DNA from: Donghicola tyrosinivorans
Lineage (GTDB): Bacteria; Pseudomonadota; Alphaproteobacteria; Rhodobacterales; Rhodobacteraceae
Direction of reading: 5' to 3'
NCBI RefSeq assembly: GCF_003003355.1
Contig: NZ_PVTQ01000025.1
Span: 1-40,378 of the forward strand
DNA length: 40,378 bases
Shown here: positions 16,710 through 24,931 of the stretch, one piece after another
Numbering within the stretch: position 1 is the first letter of the stretch
How the letters are laid out: each line of letters begins with the position of its first letter
Translations under genes and position numbers: made by a program
The notes under the pieces: generated by a model
Told to the model about the DNA's origin: nothing
What the model saw: only the letters and a program-made list of their open reading frames with translations
The model's database searches: none

Positions 16710-17049
16710 CAACCGGTCGGTTACGTTTACTCGCAATTGTGGAAAGATCGCTGTCAACAAGATGGCTTTCGATTCTCAAAAGGCGCTGTTCTTGCTGCAG
16801 CAGCAACCGCTCAATCTTCTTCAGTTGCACGCTGATTTCGGAAGACGTTGTCGCGTATGAAGGCCGCTTGTCCCTATGCACCTCTAAAGACTGTAGTAAA
16901 TCGCGTATAGCAGATCCAGCATTCTTTGCCCGAGTGCTGCTTATTATGAGGGCCGATTGCATACGACCGGTAACCTCCAACTCTACGGCCAGGGCCAAAA
17001 GGTCAGATTCTCCGAAAATGTCGTCACTATTCTCTTTTGTCTCTGCCAT
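16687..17049 (-). CDS. unknown 110-aa protein, copy 1, 3' end replaced by IS66
   Basis: Present frame 120 aa, paralogous to 23946-24278. N-terminal ~55 residues: FGESDLLALAVELEVTG and TRAKNAGSAIRDLLQSLE; C-terminal coiled coil (VQLKKIERLLLQQEQRLLRI). The last 12 residues are encoded by the IS66 right end. Removing the element and one duplication restores ...ASKPS-stop, giving 110 aa, the same length as copy 2. It lost only two residues, so the protein may still work. Family not recognised; it always faces a receiver gene here, so a signalling partner role is inferred. Confidence 0.75.
   Translation of the reverse strand: MAETKENSDDIFGESDLLALAVELEVTGRMQSALIISSTRAKNAGSAIRDLLQSLEVHRDKRPSYATTSSEISVQLKKIERLLLQQEQRLLRIESHLVDSDLSTIASKRNRPVATAVIGP
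16725..16732. repeat. right target-site duplication of IS66 element
   Basis: GTTTACTC, identical to 13894-13901; lies inside the coding frame of the 110-aa gene. Confidence 0.92.
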
Positions 17050-17066
17050 CGAACTTCTTTCACGAT

Positions 17067-17127
17067 TCTAGAGTATGCCTCTAAACTATCGAATGTTGGC
17101 GAGCGTATTTGTAATCTGATCTTTCGT
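17067..17127 (-). promoter_or_regulatory. conserved promoter blocks of 110-aa gene, copy 1
   Basis: On the minus strand ACGAAAGATCA (17127-17117) and GCATACTCTAGA (17078-17067), separated by 38 bp and ending 17 bp before the ATG. The same blocks with identical spacing precede copy 2. TACTCT may be the -10 box; the upstream block may be an operator. Confidence 0.5.
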
Positions 17128-17590
17128 TATTAGGAGTGATTAATAGATAGCCATGGTAACCACATCCGACGTAAGAGATGTAGTCAAAAGAATGGATATT
17201 TGTGACCGTCATTTTGGTGTTTGTTGGACTATTGACCAACTAGACGAGTTCTGAATTTCGTGGACGAAAAGGCATGCTTCACATCGTACTTACCGAAAAT
17301 CATACTTGCCAAATACTGAGATTTCAAAGGTATCGCGCAGATCAATACGGTGGAAAGGAGGCATGATGCGAGATTGCATTTTATCGTCTAACCACAGAAT
17401 CCCAATGAACTTTCTGAAGCAATCCAGCATACAGTTAGTAAAAGTATCAATGAAAAAGCGATAGCTCACTCCAAAAAAGCTCTTTCGGTGCTACCCTTCG
17501 GGAATCAGACGAGGCTTTGCTCAACACTTTATAGGCTAACAAATTCCATTCCAGAGCTTTAGGAAAAACAGAGGGTCACGGTAGACAGAA
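17128..17590. other. gene-free low-GC stretch
   Basis: I see no gene, repeat or terminator that I can support between the 110-aa gene promoter and the HPt-like gene. Confidence 0.4.
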
Positions 17591-17914
17591 TTAAAGATTT
17601 CTTAAAAGTAAAGATAGCCGTTCCTCGACCTGATGCAAGATCAGATCGAATTTACTCTTAACTGAAAAATCACAAGTTTCTAGTGGCTGAAAAAGAGATT
17701 CCAAAGATTCTGTGATATCGTCAAAGCGGAATAGAGAAGAAATCCCACGCAGGTTACGCGTCATTCTAAGCGCGTCATTCCAGCAGCCATCATCTACAAG
17801 CATTACGATCCGAGGAAGATCTTTGGCGATCTTCTCTATGGCAGCTGAATGCAGATCGGCCAACTCGGGATCTACGCCTCCCGTTGATGAGATGTTGGCG
17901 TGTGAATCTTCCAT
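17591..17914 (-). CDS. HPt-like helical protein lacking the phosphoacceptor histidine
   Basis: 107 aa from ATG 17914; a TTG seven codons earlier is also possible. The pattern LHSAAIEKIAKDLPRIVM, DDGCWNDALRMTRNLRGISS and LFRFDDITESLESL follows the HPt four-helix bundle, where the usual motif is AHSLKGSS. Here the histidine position reads R (TRNLRGIS). So it looks like a degenerate HPt or pseudo-phosphotransfer protein that could bind receivers without transferring phosphate. Its place next to a receiver locus and a chemoreceptor supports a signalling role. The resemblance is by eye and could be chance. Confidence 0.5.
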   Translation of the reverse strand: MEDSHANISSTGGVDPELADLHSAAIEKIAKDLPRIVMLVDDGCWNDALRMTRNLRGISSLFRFDDITESLESLFQPLETCDFSVKSKFDLILHQVEERLSLLLRNL

Positions 17915-19309
17915 GAAAATCTCGTTTATTTGCAACCCTCATCAAATACCCCTCATGGCTCCTTAAATCAACAAATAGCTTGTTAACACTCATCATTACT
18001 CGGAGAAATAGAGGGAAATGTAATTCTCTCAGTCAGTGGAGCGATACATTTTTTTAAGAAATTCTTAATTTCGTAAATGAAATCAGTAGTTGGTTTCCAT
18101 GCGTCGCAACATTGACCGGTGCTCGCGTGTAAGACAGAATGTTGGGTTCGGAAACCCTACTCACTAGAAAGCGCAGACTATGATATTCCCTCAGGACGTT
18201 GAGCGATTCTTAATAAAATTTCATTAAAGCATCTGTAAGAGCTATGTTGCCCAGATCTGGCAATAGCTGAGCTCCTCCTTTCCCGGATAGACTTATCCGG
18301 CGGCTTTCAGAATGGGAATGGCGGGCACTGGCAAACCGTCGAACACATTGGTGGTGACTTAGAGATCTGCAATTTGACGGTTGAAGATTCGCGCCACGCA
18401 GCGCAGCCTCAACGGTCACTCACAATGTGACGTTTTCCCAGGCGGATTGGGTCGCTGTCATCTGCACCATGATCGCCCAGGGTACAGCAGACCCAATGGA
18501 GAAGGGCTACGATGTCATCGATAATTTGAAGGGAAGAAGGCATCGCGACCCGCGATGGCATCGTGGCCCTTTCAGATGCGTTAGGCGAAATCGACAAGAA
18601 CCGAGCCTCACTTCGTCAACGGGAAACTAGCGAGAGGATTGGGTAAGGAAACCCCTAGATGGGGCAAGTAGCTTTTGGGCGCACCGCTCGCTTCTTCCCT
18701 CGACCGTGATGCCCACCCTCTCGACGAGCACACAGAAAATCCTTCGATCTACGGATAAAAAGAAACGTTAACGGCTTAGACCTTTGACATTGGGCATCGT
18801 CCAATCGTGCCCAACCGGGCAAAGTAGGCGTTCAACAATTTCGTTGTTCCGAGCAGCCTCCCGTGGTTTGTTCAGCTTCTGCCGCAGGCCGAACCCTCTT
18901 AGTGATAGAATTCCGTTGTGTGTGTTTACGCTTTAAAAAATTTGCGCAACTTTCGTTTACGTCCGAAAGGAACGTGTGTTGGTAGAGCGGAAGAAGCTAA
19001 CTCTTACAAGACACGGCAGGCAGGGTATTCATCAAAAACAATGTAGAGCTTAACCAAGCGCAAGGAGTTTTGGTGATTGTTGCTTCAAAAGATCAAAAAA
19101 ATCATTCAGACATTTTAACATAAAAAAAATATGTAATGGAATCTGTGCTAATGGTTGCAAATAAAAAAATCGTCAATATTGCTTCTATTTCTCTTGGGGA
19201 GCTCAAGTGTTAAGATATCTATAAAGGATACAGAGTCTGAGGTTGATGTATTTTGTTTCTTGATTTCATCTCGTTTGTTGCTGGAGAGATGCTGGCGACT
19301 TTCATAGCA

Positions 19310-19343
19310 CAAGAAAACCGGCTGAAGCATACACTTCAGCCGG
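19310..19343 (-). terminator. Rho-independent terminator on the minus strand
   Basis: Perfect arms CCGGCTGAAG/CTTCAGCCGG with loop CATACA, followed on the minus strand by TTTTCTTG. No minus-strand gene upstream is certain, so it may end a non-coding RNA. Confidence 0.6.
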
Positions 19344-19494
19344 CGCACTTTAAAATATTGCTGCGACATTTGTAATTGCAAAAGCTGCGATGCCGCAATC
19401 TCCGGGAAAGTCAAGCGATATACAATCACTTAATGTCCGACTCACCACCACTCACGAGATTATTTATTAATAGTTAGTACTCGCAAAGGTGTAT

Positions 19495-19512
19495 GGTAGG
19501 GAATTCCTTACC
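19495..19512 (+). promoter_or_regulatory. 18-bp dyad box, copy 1
   Basis: GGTAGGGAATTCCTTACC, fitting GGTAnGG-N4-CCnTACC shared by three sites. A TACATT hexamer starts at 19533, 29.5 bp after the dyad centre, so the box would be centred near -41.5 as for an activator. Confidence 0.55.
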
Positions 19513-19544
19513 TCTCTTTGCATTTATCGCGATACATTTTTGAT

Positions 19545-19852
19545 TACAGCATCTCAAAAATGCAAAACTACTCTTTTGTTCTGATGCCCTTTTTCAACTT
19601 TTTTAAGTAAGCCTCTGTTTATCATATCTTTCACAGAGCGCTCAAAAGATACATTCTGAAACTTGAATTTTTATAAAGTTAGCGCTGTTTTGCAAAATCA
19701 ACATACGACAACAAGCTGATTGCGTCTGGCGCATCGAAAATCCGCTTTGCCTATTGCCACTTTTTGCATTCAAAGTAAATTTATCGCTACGTAGTGGGGC
19801 AAAATTTTCCCTAAGTTACGAGTGCAAGACCCGCGAATGCGGGTCTTTTTTA
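19545..19852 (+). ncRNA. candidate non-coding RNA 1
   Basis: Bounded by the dyad/-10 region above (predicted start about 19545) and a strong terminator AAGACCCGC-GAAT-GCGGGTCTT followed by TTTT (19826-19851). No convincing reading frame inside. Transcription is a prediction from signals only. Confidence 0.35.
19826..19851 (+). terminator. Rho-independent terminator
   Basis: Perfect 9-bp arms with a GAAT tetraloop, followed by a T-run. Plus strand. Confidence 0.85.
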
Positions 19853-20212
19853 ATGTACTTTCGGCGTACAGTCATTTTCCCTCATACAGCCGCAACTCAT
19901 GCGGAGGAGCAGTTTTCGGGTACAGGCCATCGATGTGGACCCTGTTGAACCGCACCTAGCTCAGCGAGTATTCGGTGACATCCAACACGAAAGTGCTCAC
20001 GGGGTCGCCAAACGGAAGTGCATTGCCCATTTGGGATATCTCCTAACATCCTTCGTTTAACTGGACTAATCATGGCCGGAGCCCTGACGTATAGCCATCT
20101 TAGGATAGACTGTGGAAGAAGTACATCAAGCTAACCGAAGATTTAACCAGCCTCCATGAACTGAGCATTTGTAGATCTGTCGGTGGTTGATCGAAGATCT
20201 GAAGGAGAGAAA

Positions 20213-21880
20213 ATGCGTTTCACAATCAAATCAAAACTAGTTTTGACATTTTCTTTCATAATTTTGACATTGGGAGGTGTAATCGGTCTGTCGGTCGAGC
20301 GGTTTCATAGCGTCACCAGTGAATTTGCAAAAATTGTCCACGTTGATGCTCAAGACTTGATGTTTGTGAAAGGAATTGCGGAAAACGAGTTGACGATCCG
20401 TTCGATGGTTGCAGAAATTCTAATAGGGTTAGATGAAGACAATCCTGAGCGCATTCCGAGCCTGCAATACCAAATTGATAAGCGCAGTGCGGAGCTTCTT
20501 GATGAGATCAACGCGCTTGCAGGGCGTATGCCTGTTGAAATCAAAACAGTACTTGAACAAATTGCGCTTGATCATACTGAGCTTCATGAGCTGAATAAAA
20601 AATCTATTTCCTTTGAACTTTCCGGGGACGGCACAAATGCTAACTTAGTTTTTCATACCGATGCAAAGATCGTTGCGATGCGAATTTTTAGCCTTGTTGA
20701 TCAATTGCGCGCTGAGTTCTCCGGATCGATGATGAATTCTGTGGATGAGGCGGAAACTGCCAAGCTGAATGTGACTTACTATTCTGTTATCGCAGCGACG
20801 CTCGTGGCCCTTTTTGGTGTCTACGCTGCCTTCATGATTATTACTTCGTTTAACCGAGCAGTGCGCAAGGCCTTGGCACTTGCGAAGCGCGTAGCACAGG
20901 GCGATTTGAGCGAACTTGCAGTATTCAAGCGAAACGATGAGATTGGGGATCTGCTTCGCGCTCAGAACGAAATGGTGGTTCGACTAAGAGAAATTGTTGT
21001 GCAGGTCGGCGAGACTGCTAGACACGTAGCGGCTGGAGCAAATCAGATGGCTTCGACATCAGAAGATTTGGCATCAGGCGCTGCGCAACAAGCCGGTACT
21101 ACCGAGCGTGTATCGGCATCAGTGGATGAAATGGCATCGAACATTTCCACTGCCTCGAATAATGCAAAACTCACCGATGAAATCGCTCGCAAGGCAGCAA
21201 TCGGAGCGACCGAGTCAGGAAAGGTTGTCGCGGCTGCCGTTAATGACATGAAGCGGATCGCTGAGCGGATCATGATTGTGCAAGAGATTGCTCGACAAAC
21301 TGACCTGTTGGCACTCAATGCAGCGGTTGAAGCTGCTCGTGCGGGCGAGCATGGCCGTGGTTTCGCAGTTGTGGCGTCCGAAGTGAGGAAGCTCGCTGAA
21401 AATAGCCAGAAGGCGTCCGCTGAAATATCGGCGCTTTCCGTAAGTACCGTCGAGTCCGCAGTGGCGGCTGGCAAAGTACTCTCAGAACTGGTTCCAGATA
21501 TTGAACGCACATCACACCTGATTTCCGAGATCAGCGCCTCGTCGAATAAGCTTGCGGAAGGTTCTTTCGAAATCAATCGCTCAATCCAACAATTGGATGT
21601 GGTAACTCAGGGGAATGGCGCAGCTTCGGAGGAGATGTCTTCAGCTGCGACAGAGCTGTCTAGTCAAGCGCAAGCTTTGGCGGATGCAGTTCTATTCTTC
21701 AAAACTGCCGACACGACGGGCGCAACTGGGAAAGATCACACGGCCAATGATAAGAAATTGGACCGGAATTCAGTGGTGAGTTCTGAAAATTCGGTGAGCG
21801 CGGCGATTACAAATGACGCCTTATTGGAGCGCAAGACTAATAAGGCGAAGTCAGAAAGCTTCAGTTTCAACTTAGACTGA
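20213..21880 (+). CDS. methyl-accepting chemotaxis protein
   Basis: 555 aa from ATG 20213, preceded by GAAGGAGAG. Membrane helix 1 (about 9-27), a helical periplasmic or four-helix-bundle sensor, membrane helix 2 (about 190-212), HAMP (about 213-265; [15 protein letters not shown]), then the signalling domain with the conserved tip [20 protein letters not shown] followed by [15 protein letters not shown]. It would signal to CheA/CheW, which are not in the window, so it probably feeds the host chemotaxis system. The C-terminal tail has no receptor-modification pentapeptide that I recognise. Confidence 0.95.
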   Translation: MRFTIKSKLVLTFSFIILTLGGVIGLSVERFHSVTSEFAKIVHVDAQDLMFVKGIAENELTIRSMVAEILIGLDEDNPERIPSLQYQIDKRSAELLDEINALAGRMPVEIKTVLEQIALDHTELHELNKKSISFELSGDGTNANLVFHTDAKIVAMRIFSLVDQLRAEFSGSMMNSVDEAETAKLNVTYYSVIAATLVALFGVYAAFMIITSFNRAVRKALALAKRVAQGDLSELAVFKRNDEIGDLLRAQNEMVVRLREIVVQVGETARHVAAGANQMASTSEDLASGAAQQAGTTERVSASVDEMASNISTASNNAKLTDEIARKAAIGATESGKVVAAAVNDMKRIAERIMIVQEIARQTDLLALNAAVEAARAGEHGRGFAVVASEVRKLAENSQKASAEISALSVSTVESAVAAGKVLSELVPDIERTSHLISEISASSNKLAEGSFEINRSIQQLDVVTQGNGAASEEMSSAATELSSQAQALADAVLFFKTADTTGATGKDHTANDKKLDRNSVVSSENSVSAAITNDALLERKTNKAKSESFSFNLD

Positions 21881-21911
21881 AATAGAAGTTTTGGCTACAC
21901 AGGTTGTGAAG

Positions 21912-21940
21912 CGGCGCCTGATTGATTGGGCGCCGTTTTT
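21912..21940 (+). terminator. terminator of the chemoreceptor gene
   Basis: CGGCGCC/GGCGCCG arms with a 10-nt loop and TTTTT, about 30 bp after the stop codon. Confidence 0.85.
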
Positions 21941-22159
21941 ACGTACTTCGCGAAATGTCTTATAATAAGATATCAAGGTGTATAATGGAGCCATATTTGC
22001 TTGACGGAGATGCGCCCAATGTTCTTCTTGTGTAATAAGAAATTTCGAAATAATCTTAAATGGAAATTTCCTTGGCTTTAAAGAGGACTGCTCAGGCAAT
22101 ACCAATGATATCTATTCGCCTAATTGATAGGTGGATGGCGGTCTGCGCTCTAATTATGC

Positions 22160-22241
22160 TTGTAACGTGAGTGCACTACGCCTTCTTTTTCCAACCCCAG
22201 AAGGTGCATACTGGCCAGCGCTGCGGCGCTGGCCACTTTTT
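22160..22241 (+). ncRNA. candidate small RNA A, paralogue of the one at 25918-25991
   Basis: A GCTCTAAT segment at about 22147 resembles the -10 region of RNA B. The body holds a hairpin CCTTCT/AGAAGG whose loop contains CCAACCCC, then a strong terminator GGCCAGCGC-TGCG-GCGCTGGCC with TTTTT (22213-22241). The order of elements and several blocks (CCAA, CCC, GTGC, ACTG, GCCAGCG) match RNA B. No reading frame. Function unknown; the C-rich loop could pair with ribosome binding sites. Confidence 0.5.
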
Positions 22242-22397
22242 ACAAAATATGTAGGTGTGCTCTACGTTGGAATTGGACACGAACATCGGCGATTTGGCAT
22301 TGCAAATACAAGCTAGAAGAGGGCGGGCTCAACAGATTGTGGCGCTCATTTTCGGTCGTCGCGAAGATCAGGCGAAGCGGGACTTAGAGCCTTTGGA

Positions 22398-23164
22398 GGG
22401 ACTTTTGCGTTAATCTGCCGAGGACGGACCGATGCGGTGGAATGCCATAGGATCAAGCGGCGTCAAACAGCTGCGCGATGAACTGCATCTCCGCGAGGAC
22501 ACCTGGCTGTTTGTTGTGGATGTGACCGCGTTTGATGATTCGCATCGTTTCTATTCCGCTCAGGGTCGCCTTCGCTGATCGCAAGGATCGCAAACTTTGG
22601 CGGTATCCGCGTAACCGTTTCAGTGATGCATGATCGCTTTCAATCAGATTGTTTCTCTAATTTTGATCAATGTGCCGAATGCTGTCGAAACGCGGATCAT
22701 AACGTTGATTGATTTCACAAATGACACGCCGAAAGGTTTGCGCCTTATCAGTCACGATGGTCACCGGCCGGTGTAAACGAACGCGTTCAATAGCTTTGTT
22801 CAGAAAGGACTTGGCGGCTTTTGTATCACGCCGGGATGTGAGCCGGACGTCGACCATCTGGCCGTTGGCATCGACAGCGCGCCAGAGAGAGCGCCAATTG
22901 CCACCGACGCGGATGTAGGTTTCATCCACATGCCAGTCGACGCTCGCACGGCACAGGTGTTTCTCTGTTCGTTTGCACAGTTCAGGGCCGAACTTCTGAA
23001 GCCATCGAAACACGGTCGAACGAGCAACTCCAATGCCTCGCTCCGCGAGCAGATCGACGACATCTTGGTCGGACAGCGGAAATCTCAGGTGCCAGCGAAC
23101 GGTGCAAAGAACGATATCGCGCGGGAAGCGGTGGTGTTTGAATGGCGATCAATGCAACAGTCCC
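22398..23164 (-). mobile_element. IS6-family insertion sequence, inactivated
   Basis: Imperfect terminal repeats: GGGACTTTTGCGTTAATC at the left and, read inward, GGGACTGTTGCATTGATC at the right. 767 bp. Flanks show no matching 8-bp duplication, so it is old or rearranged. Confidence 0.75.
22453..23148 (-). pseudogene. IS6-family transposase with internal stop
   Basis: The frame reads a typical IS6 transposase: HHRFPRDIVLCTVRWHLRF, then VDWHVDETYIRVGG (first D), TIVTDKAQTFRRV (second D), and after a TAG at 22659-22657, NNLIESDHASLKRL (catalytic E region). The TAG replaces what is normally a tyrosine codon before RNN. The start codon is also missing: a TGA lies directly upstream of the first family residues. 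So the gene is dead. Confidence 0.85.
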
Positions 23165-23445
23165 CTCCCAGATCATGTGCCTATTTTTTAGGCATATCTA
23201 CAAGGGGCTTACTTAAAGCTAGAAAAATAAATATTCTGTATTTCAAATTCTTGAATTCTTCTTGGATATCACTTTGATACATGAGGGTTCGTAGAAGCCT
23301 TATCTGTATTGGCAGTTTTTATTTAAAGATTAAACAATACATCTTGTTTGCGATCAGGTCTCAGCGTCATTGACTCTCAGTGGGAGATATTAAGCGATGT
23401 CGCGTATCTCTTTTGGGCATGTGTGAGCCCCATCATATCTCAGAA

Positions 23446-23463
23446 GGTAAGGTTTTCCATACC
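23446..23463 (+). promoter_or_regulatory. 18-bp dyad box, copy 2
   Basis: GGTAAGGTTTTCCATACC. A TATTAT box starts at 23483, 28.5 bp after the dyad centre, preceded by TG. Confidence 0.55.
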
Positions 23464-23494
23464 ATACTTATTTGTAAGTATGTATTATCGAAAG

Positions 23495-23650
23495 TTTATG
23501 ACGTGATTGTCCGGATGGTTAAGTCTGGAGCGTCGATAGCTGTGATACTGTCGATGGGATTAGCGTATCGCGGATATTTAATTTGTATGAATTTGCTGTT
23601 TTTTAGTGATAAATCCGAATGACGTTAGAAACGTTATTCGGATTTTTTTT
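23495..23650 (+). ncRNA. candidate non-coding RNA 2
   Basis: Runs from the predicted start after the -10 box to a strong terminator AATCCGAAT/ATTCGGATT (23612-23644) with a run of eight T. About 155 nt, no convincing gene. Prediction from signals only. Confidence 0.4.
23612..23650 (+). terminator. Rho-independent terminator
   Basis: 9-bp perfect outer arms, partly paired inner ACGTT/AACGT, then a T8 tract. Plus strand. Confidence 0.85.
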
Positions 23651-23867
23651 GGTTTGTTTTCTGGGGTTGAATGGCGAGTGAATCGCGTCACCAATTTATG
23701 GTTTAAGTGGAATTTTAAATTCGTTGGTGAAATCATTGGGGTGAGAAGAGATTTCAGGGGTTTGCATTGTGACAGATCTTTGAAAAGCCTCTTTGAGGAA
23801 GATGGCCATTTGAACACACTCTTTAGATAAGTTATTTAAATTTAATATCCATTTCGCACTTATATTG

Positions 23868-23928
23868 ACGAAAGATCATCTTACGTGAATCTGCATCGAC
23901 GTGCGATATGGTGGGTGCATACTCTAGA
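23868..23928 (+). promoter_or_regulatory. conserved promoter blocks of 110-aa gene, copy 2
   Basis: ACGAAAGATCA (23868-23878) and GCATACTCTAGA (23917-23928), 38 bp apart, ending 17 bp before the ATG: the same blocks and spacing as copy 1. Confidence 0.5.
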
Positions 23929-23945
23929 TTCCCGTGAGTGATGAG

Positions 23946-24278
23946 ATGGCAGATAAAAGAGAAAACTCAGACAACCTTTTTGGCAGATCTGACCTTTTAG
24001 CCCTAGCAGTTGAGTTAGAGCTTGTCGGGCGTACGCAATCAGCCTTTATGATTGGGGGTACTCGAGCGAAGAATGCAGGTTCGGCAATTCGAGAACTGCT
24101 GCAGACTTTAGAGGGGTATGAGGATAAGCGCCCATCATATGTGTCATCGTCTTCCGAACTTAATGTGCAGCTGAAGAGAATAGAGCATTTGCTTTTGCAG
24201 CAAGAACAGCGCCTTCTGAAAATAGAAACGTATCTTGTCGACCATGGCCTTCCCTTAGCGGCGACAGAACGGCCTTAA
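23946..24278 (+). CDS. unknown 110-aa protein, copy 2
   Basis: 110 aa from ATG 23946 (MADKRENSD), chosen because copy 1 begins at the same residue (MAETKENSD) and the conserved promoter block ends 17 bp upstream; an in-frame GTG at 23934 is less likely. Same two-part design as copy 1: FGRSDLLALAVELELVG, TRAKNAGSAIRELLQTLE, then coiled coil VQLKRIEHLLLQQEQRLLKI. Its stop is 13 bp from the stop of the convergent receiver gene. No named family recognised. Confidence 0.8.
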   Translation: MADKRENSDNLFGRSDLLALAVELELVGRTQSAFMIGGTRAKNAGSAIRELLQTLEGYEDKRPSYVSSSSELNVQLKRIEHLLLQQEQRLLKIETYLVDHGLPLAATERP

Positions 24279-24291
24279 CTCACGTGCCGTA

Positions 24292-24633
24292 CTAACAACT
24301 GGCGCGCATAATACGGTGCAGGATCATCTCCTCTGTATATGGCTTTGCCATGATCTCATGAGATCCAATGAATTTTATCGCCTCACGCGTATAGGCTGAC
24401 AGGAACACAAATGGAATTCCTCGCTCAGAAAGGATAGCGGCGACTTTCTCAGAGGTTTGTCCCTGGCTGAGATTAATATCGAGAAGAGCAAAGTCGATCG
24501 CTTCAGTTTGTGCGAGCTGTTCACCGATCTTGGCGGAGTGCCCAGGTCCGACGACTGAATGGCCTGCACTTTCAACGATATCTACAAGGTCCATCGCTAT
24601 AATCGCTTCATCTTCCACTATCAGTATCTTCAC
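24292..24633 (-). CDS. orphan single-domain response regulator, copy 2
   Basis: 113 aa from GTG 24633 (MKILIVEDEAIIAMDLVDIV). Phosphoacceptor in FALLDINL, lysine in MAKPYTEEM. Strongly similar to copy 1 along its length. Convergent with the 110-aa gene. The GTG overlaps the stop of a short upstream frame (GTGA), suggesting it once was, or is, translated as the second gene of a coupled pair. Confidence 0.9.
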   Translation of the reverse strand: MKILIVEDEAIIAMDLVDIVESAGHSVVGPGHSAKIGEQLAQTEAIDFALLDINLSQGQTSEKVAAILSERGIPFVFLSAYTREAIKFIGSHEIMAKPYTEEMILHRIMRASC

Positions 24634-24887
24634 AAAATATCACCACTCAGGCATTCAATGCGTTTTTCGAACTCCGTAGTTGCATTAAAAGTTCTGTGAC
24701 GTTGGAGCTTTTTCAGCCTGCGCCTTTTGGGTATGTCTGGCGGGGTGATCGAAGTGAGGTCAAGCAAGGCCGATCGTGGCCCCCAATTCATGTCATAAAC
24801 CTCTCTAGGACTGGCTTGCTCATGCGACGCTAGGAGGGTAATCCCCCCTTTTTTACGGGGACTTGGACATAGAATTTGCGCGGCCAT
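24630..24887 (-). CDS. possible 85-aa leader or remnant coupled to receiver copy 2
   Basis: Open frame whose stop overlaps the receiver start. Its last ~30 residues, RRLKKLQRHRTFNATTEFEK and on to GDIL, match a frame upstream of receiver copy 1 (ANRLKKFQGNGTLNATTEFE, 13437-13508) that now ends in an early stop. The conserved tail suggests the 3' end of a lost upstream partner gene rather than a free-standing gene. The first 50 residues are not conserved. Confidence 0.35.
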   Translation of the reverse strand: MAAQILCPSPRKKGGITLLASHEQASPREVYDMNWGPRSALLDLTSITPPDIPKRRRLKKLQRHRTFNATTEFEKRIECLSGDIL

Positions 24888-24931
24888 TTTCAGTTTATCA
24901 TGCGTTTAAATCGCGTTCCGCGCGCAGAATA

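Larger units (their letters stand above)
13902..16724 (+). mobile_element. complete IS66-family insertion sequence (2823 bp)
   Basis: Terminal inverted repeats begin GTAACCGCCCGATTG at the left and, read inward, GTAACCGACCGGTTG at the right. Flanked by the 8-bp duplication GTTTACTC. Carries tnpA, tnpB, tnpC and a fourth small gene. It inserted into the 3' end of the 110-aa gene of the first receiver locus. Confidence 0.95.
17915..20212. other. long low-GC gene-poor stretch with candidate RNA signals
   Basis: No gene I can support. Frames of 67 codons (18427-18630, plus) and 93 codons (19148-19429, minus) are open, but the latter contains a terminator hairpin and neither resembles a known family. 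The stretch holds a hairpin CCGGAT/ATCCGG near 18283, a minus-strand terminator at 19310-19343, an 18-bp dyad at 19495, a plus-strand terminator at 19826 and the 17-mer repeat at 19972. Confidence 0.4.

Noticed and set aside
18145-18161. GGTTCGG-AAA-CCCTACT as another 18-bp-type dyad, with TATGAT downstream
   Set aside because: The spacer is 3 instead of 4 bp and both arms have a mismatch; too weak to list with the other three.
18642-18659. GGTAAGGAAACCCCTAGA as a fourth 18-bp dyad
   Set aside because: The right arm mismatches at its end and no -10-like box lies at the expected distance.
19148-19429. 93-codon open frame on the minus strand
   Set aside because: Contains the minus-strand terminator hairpin and is AT-biased without conserved features.
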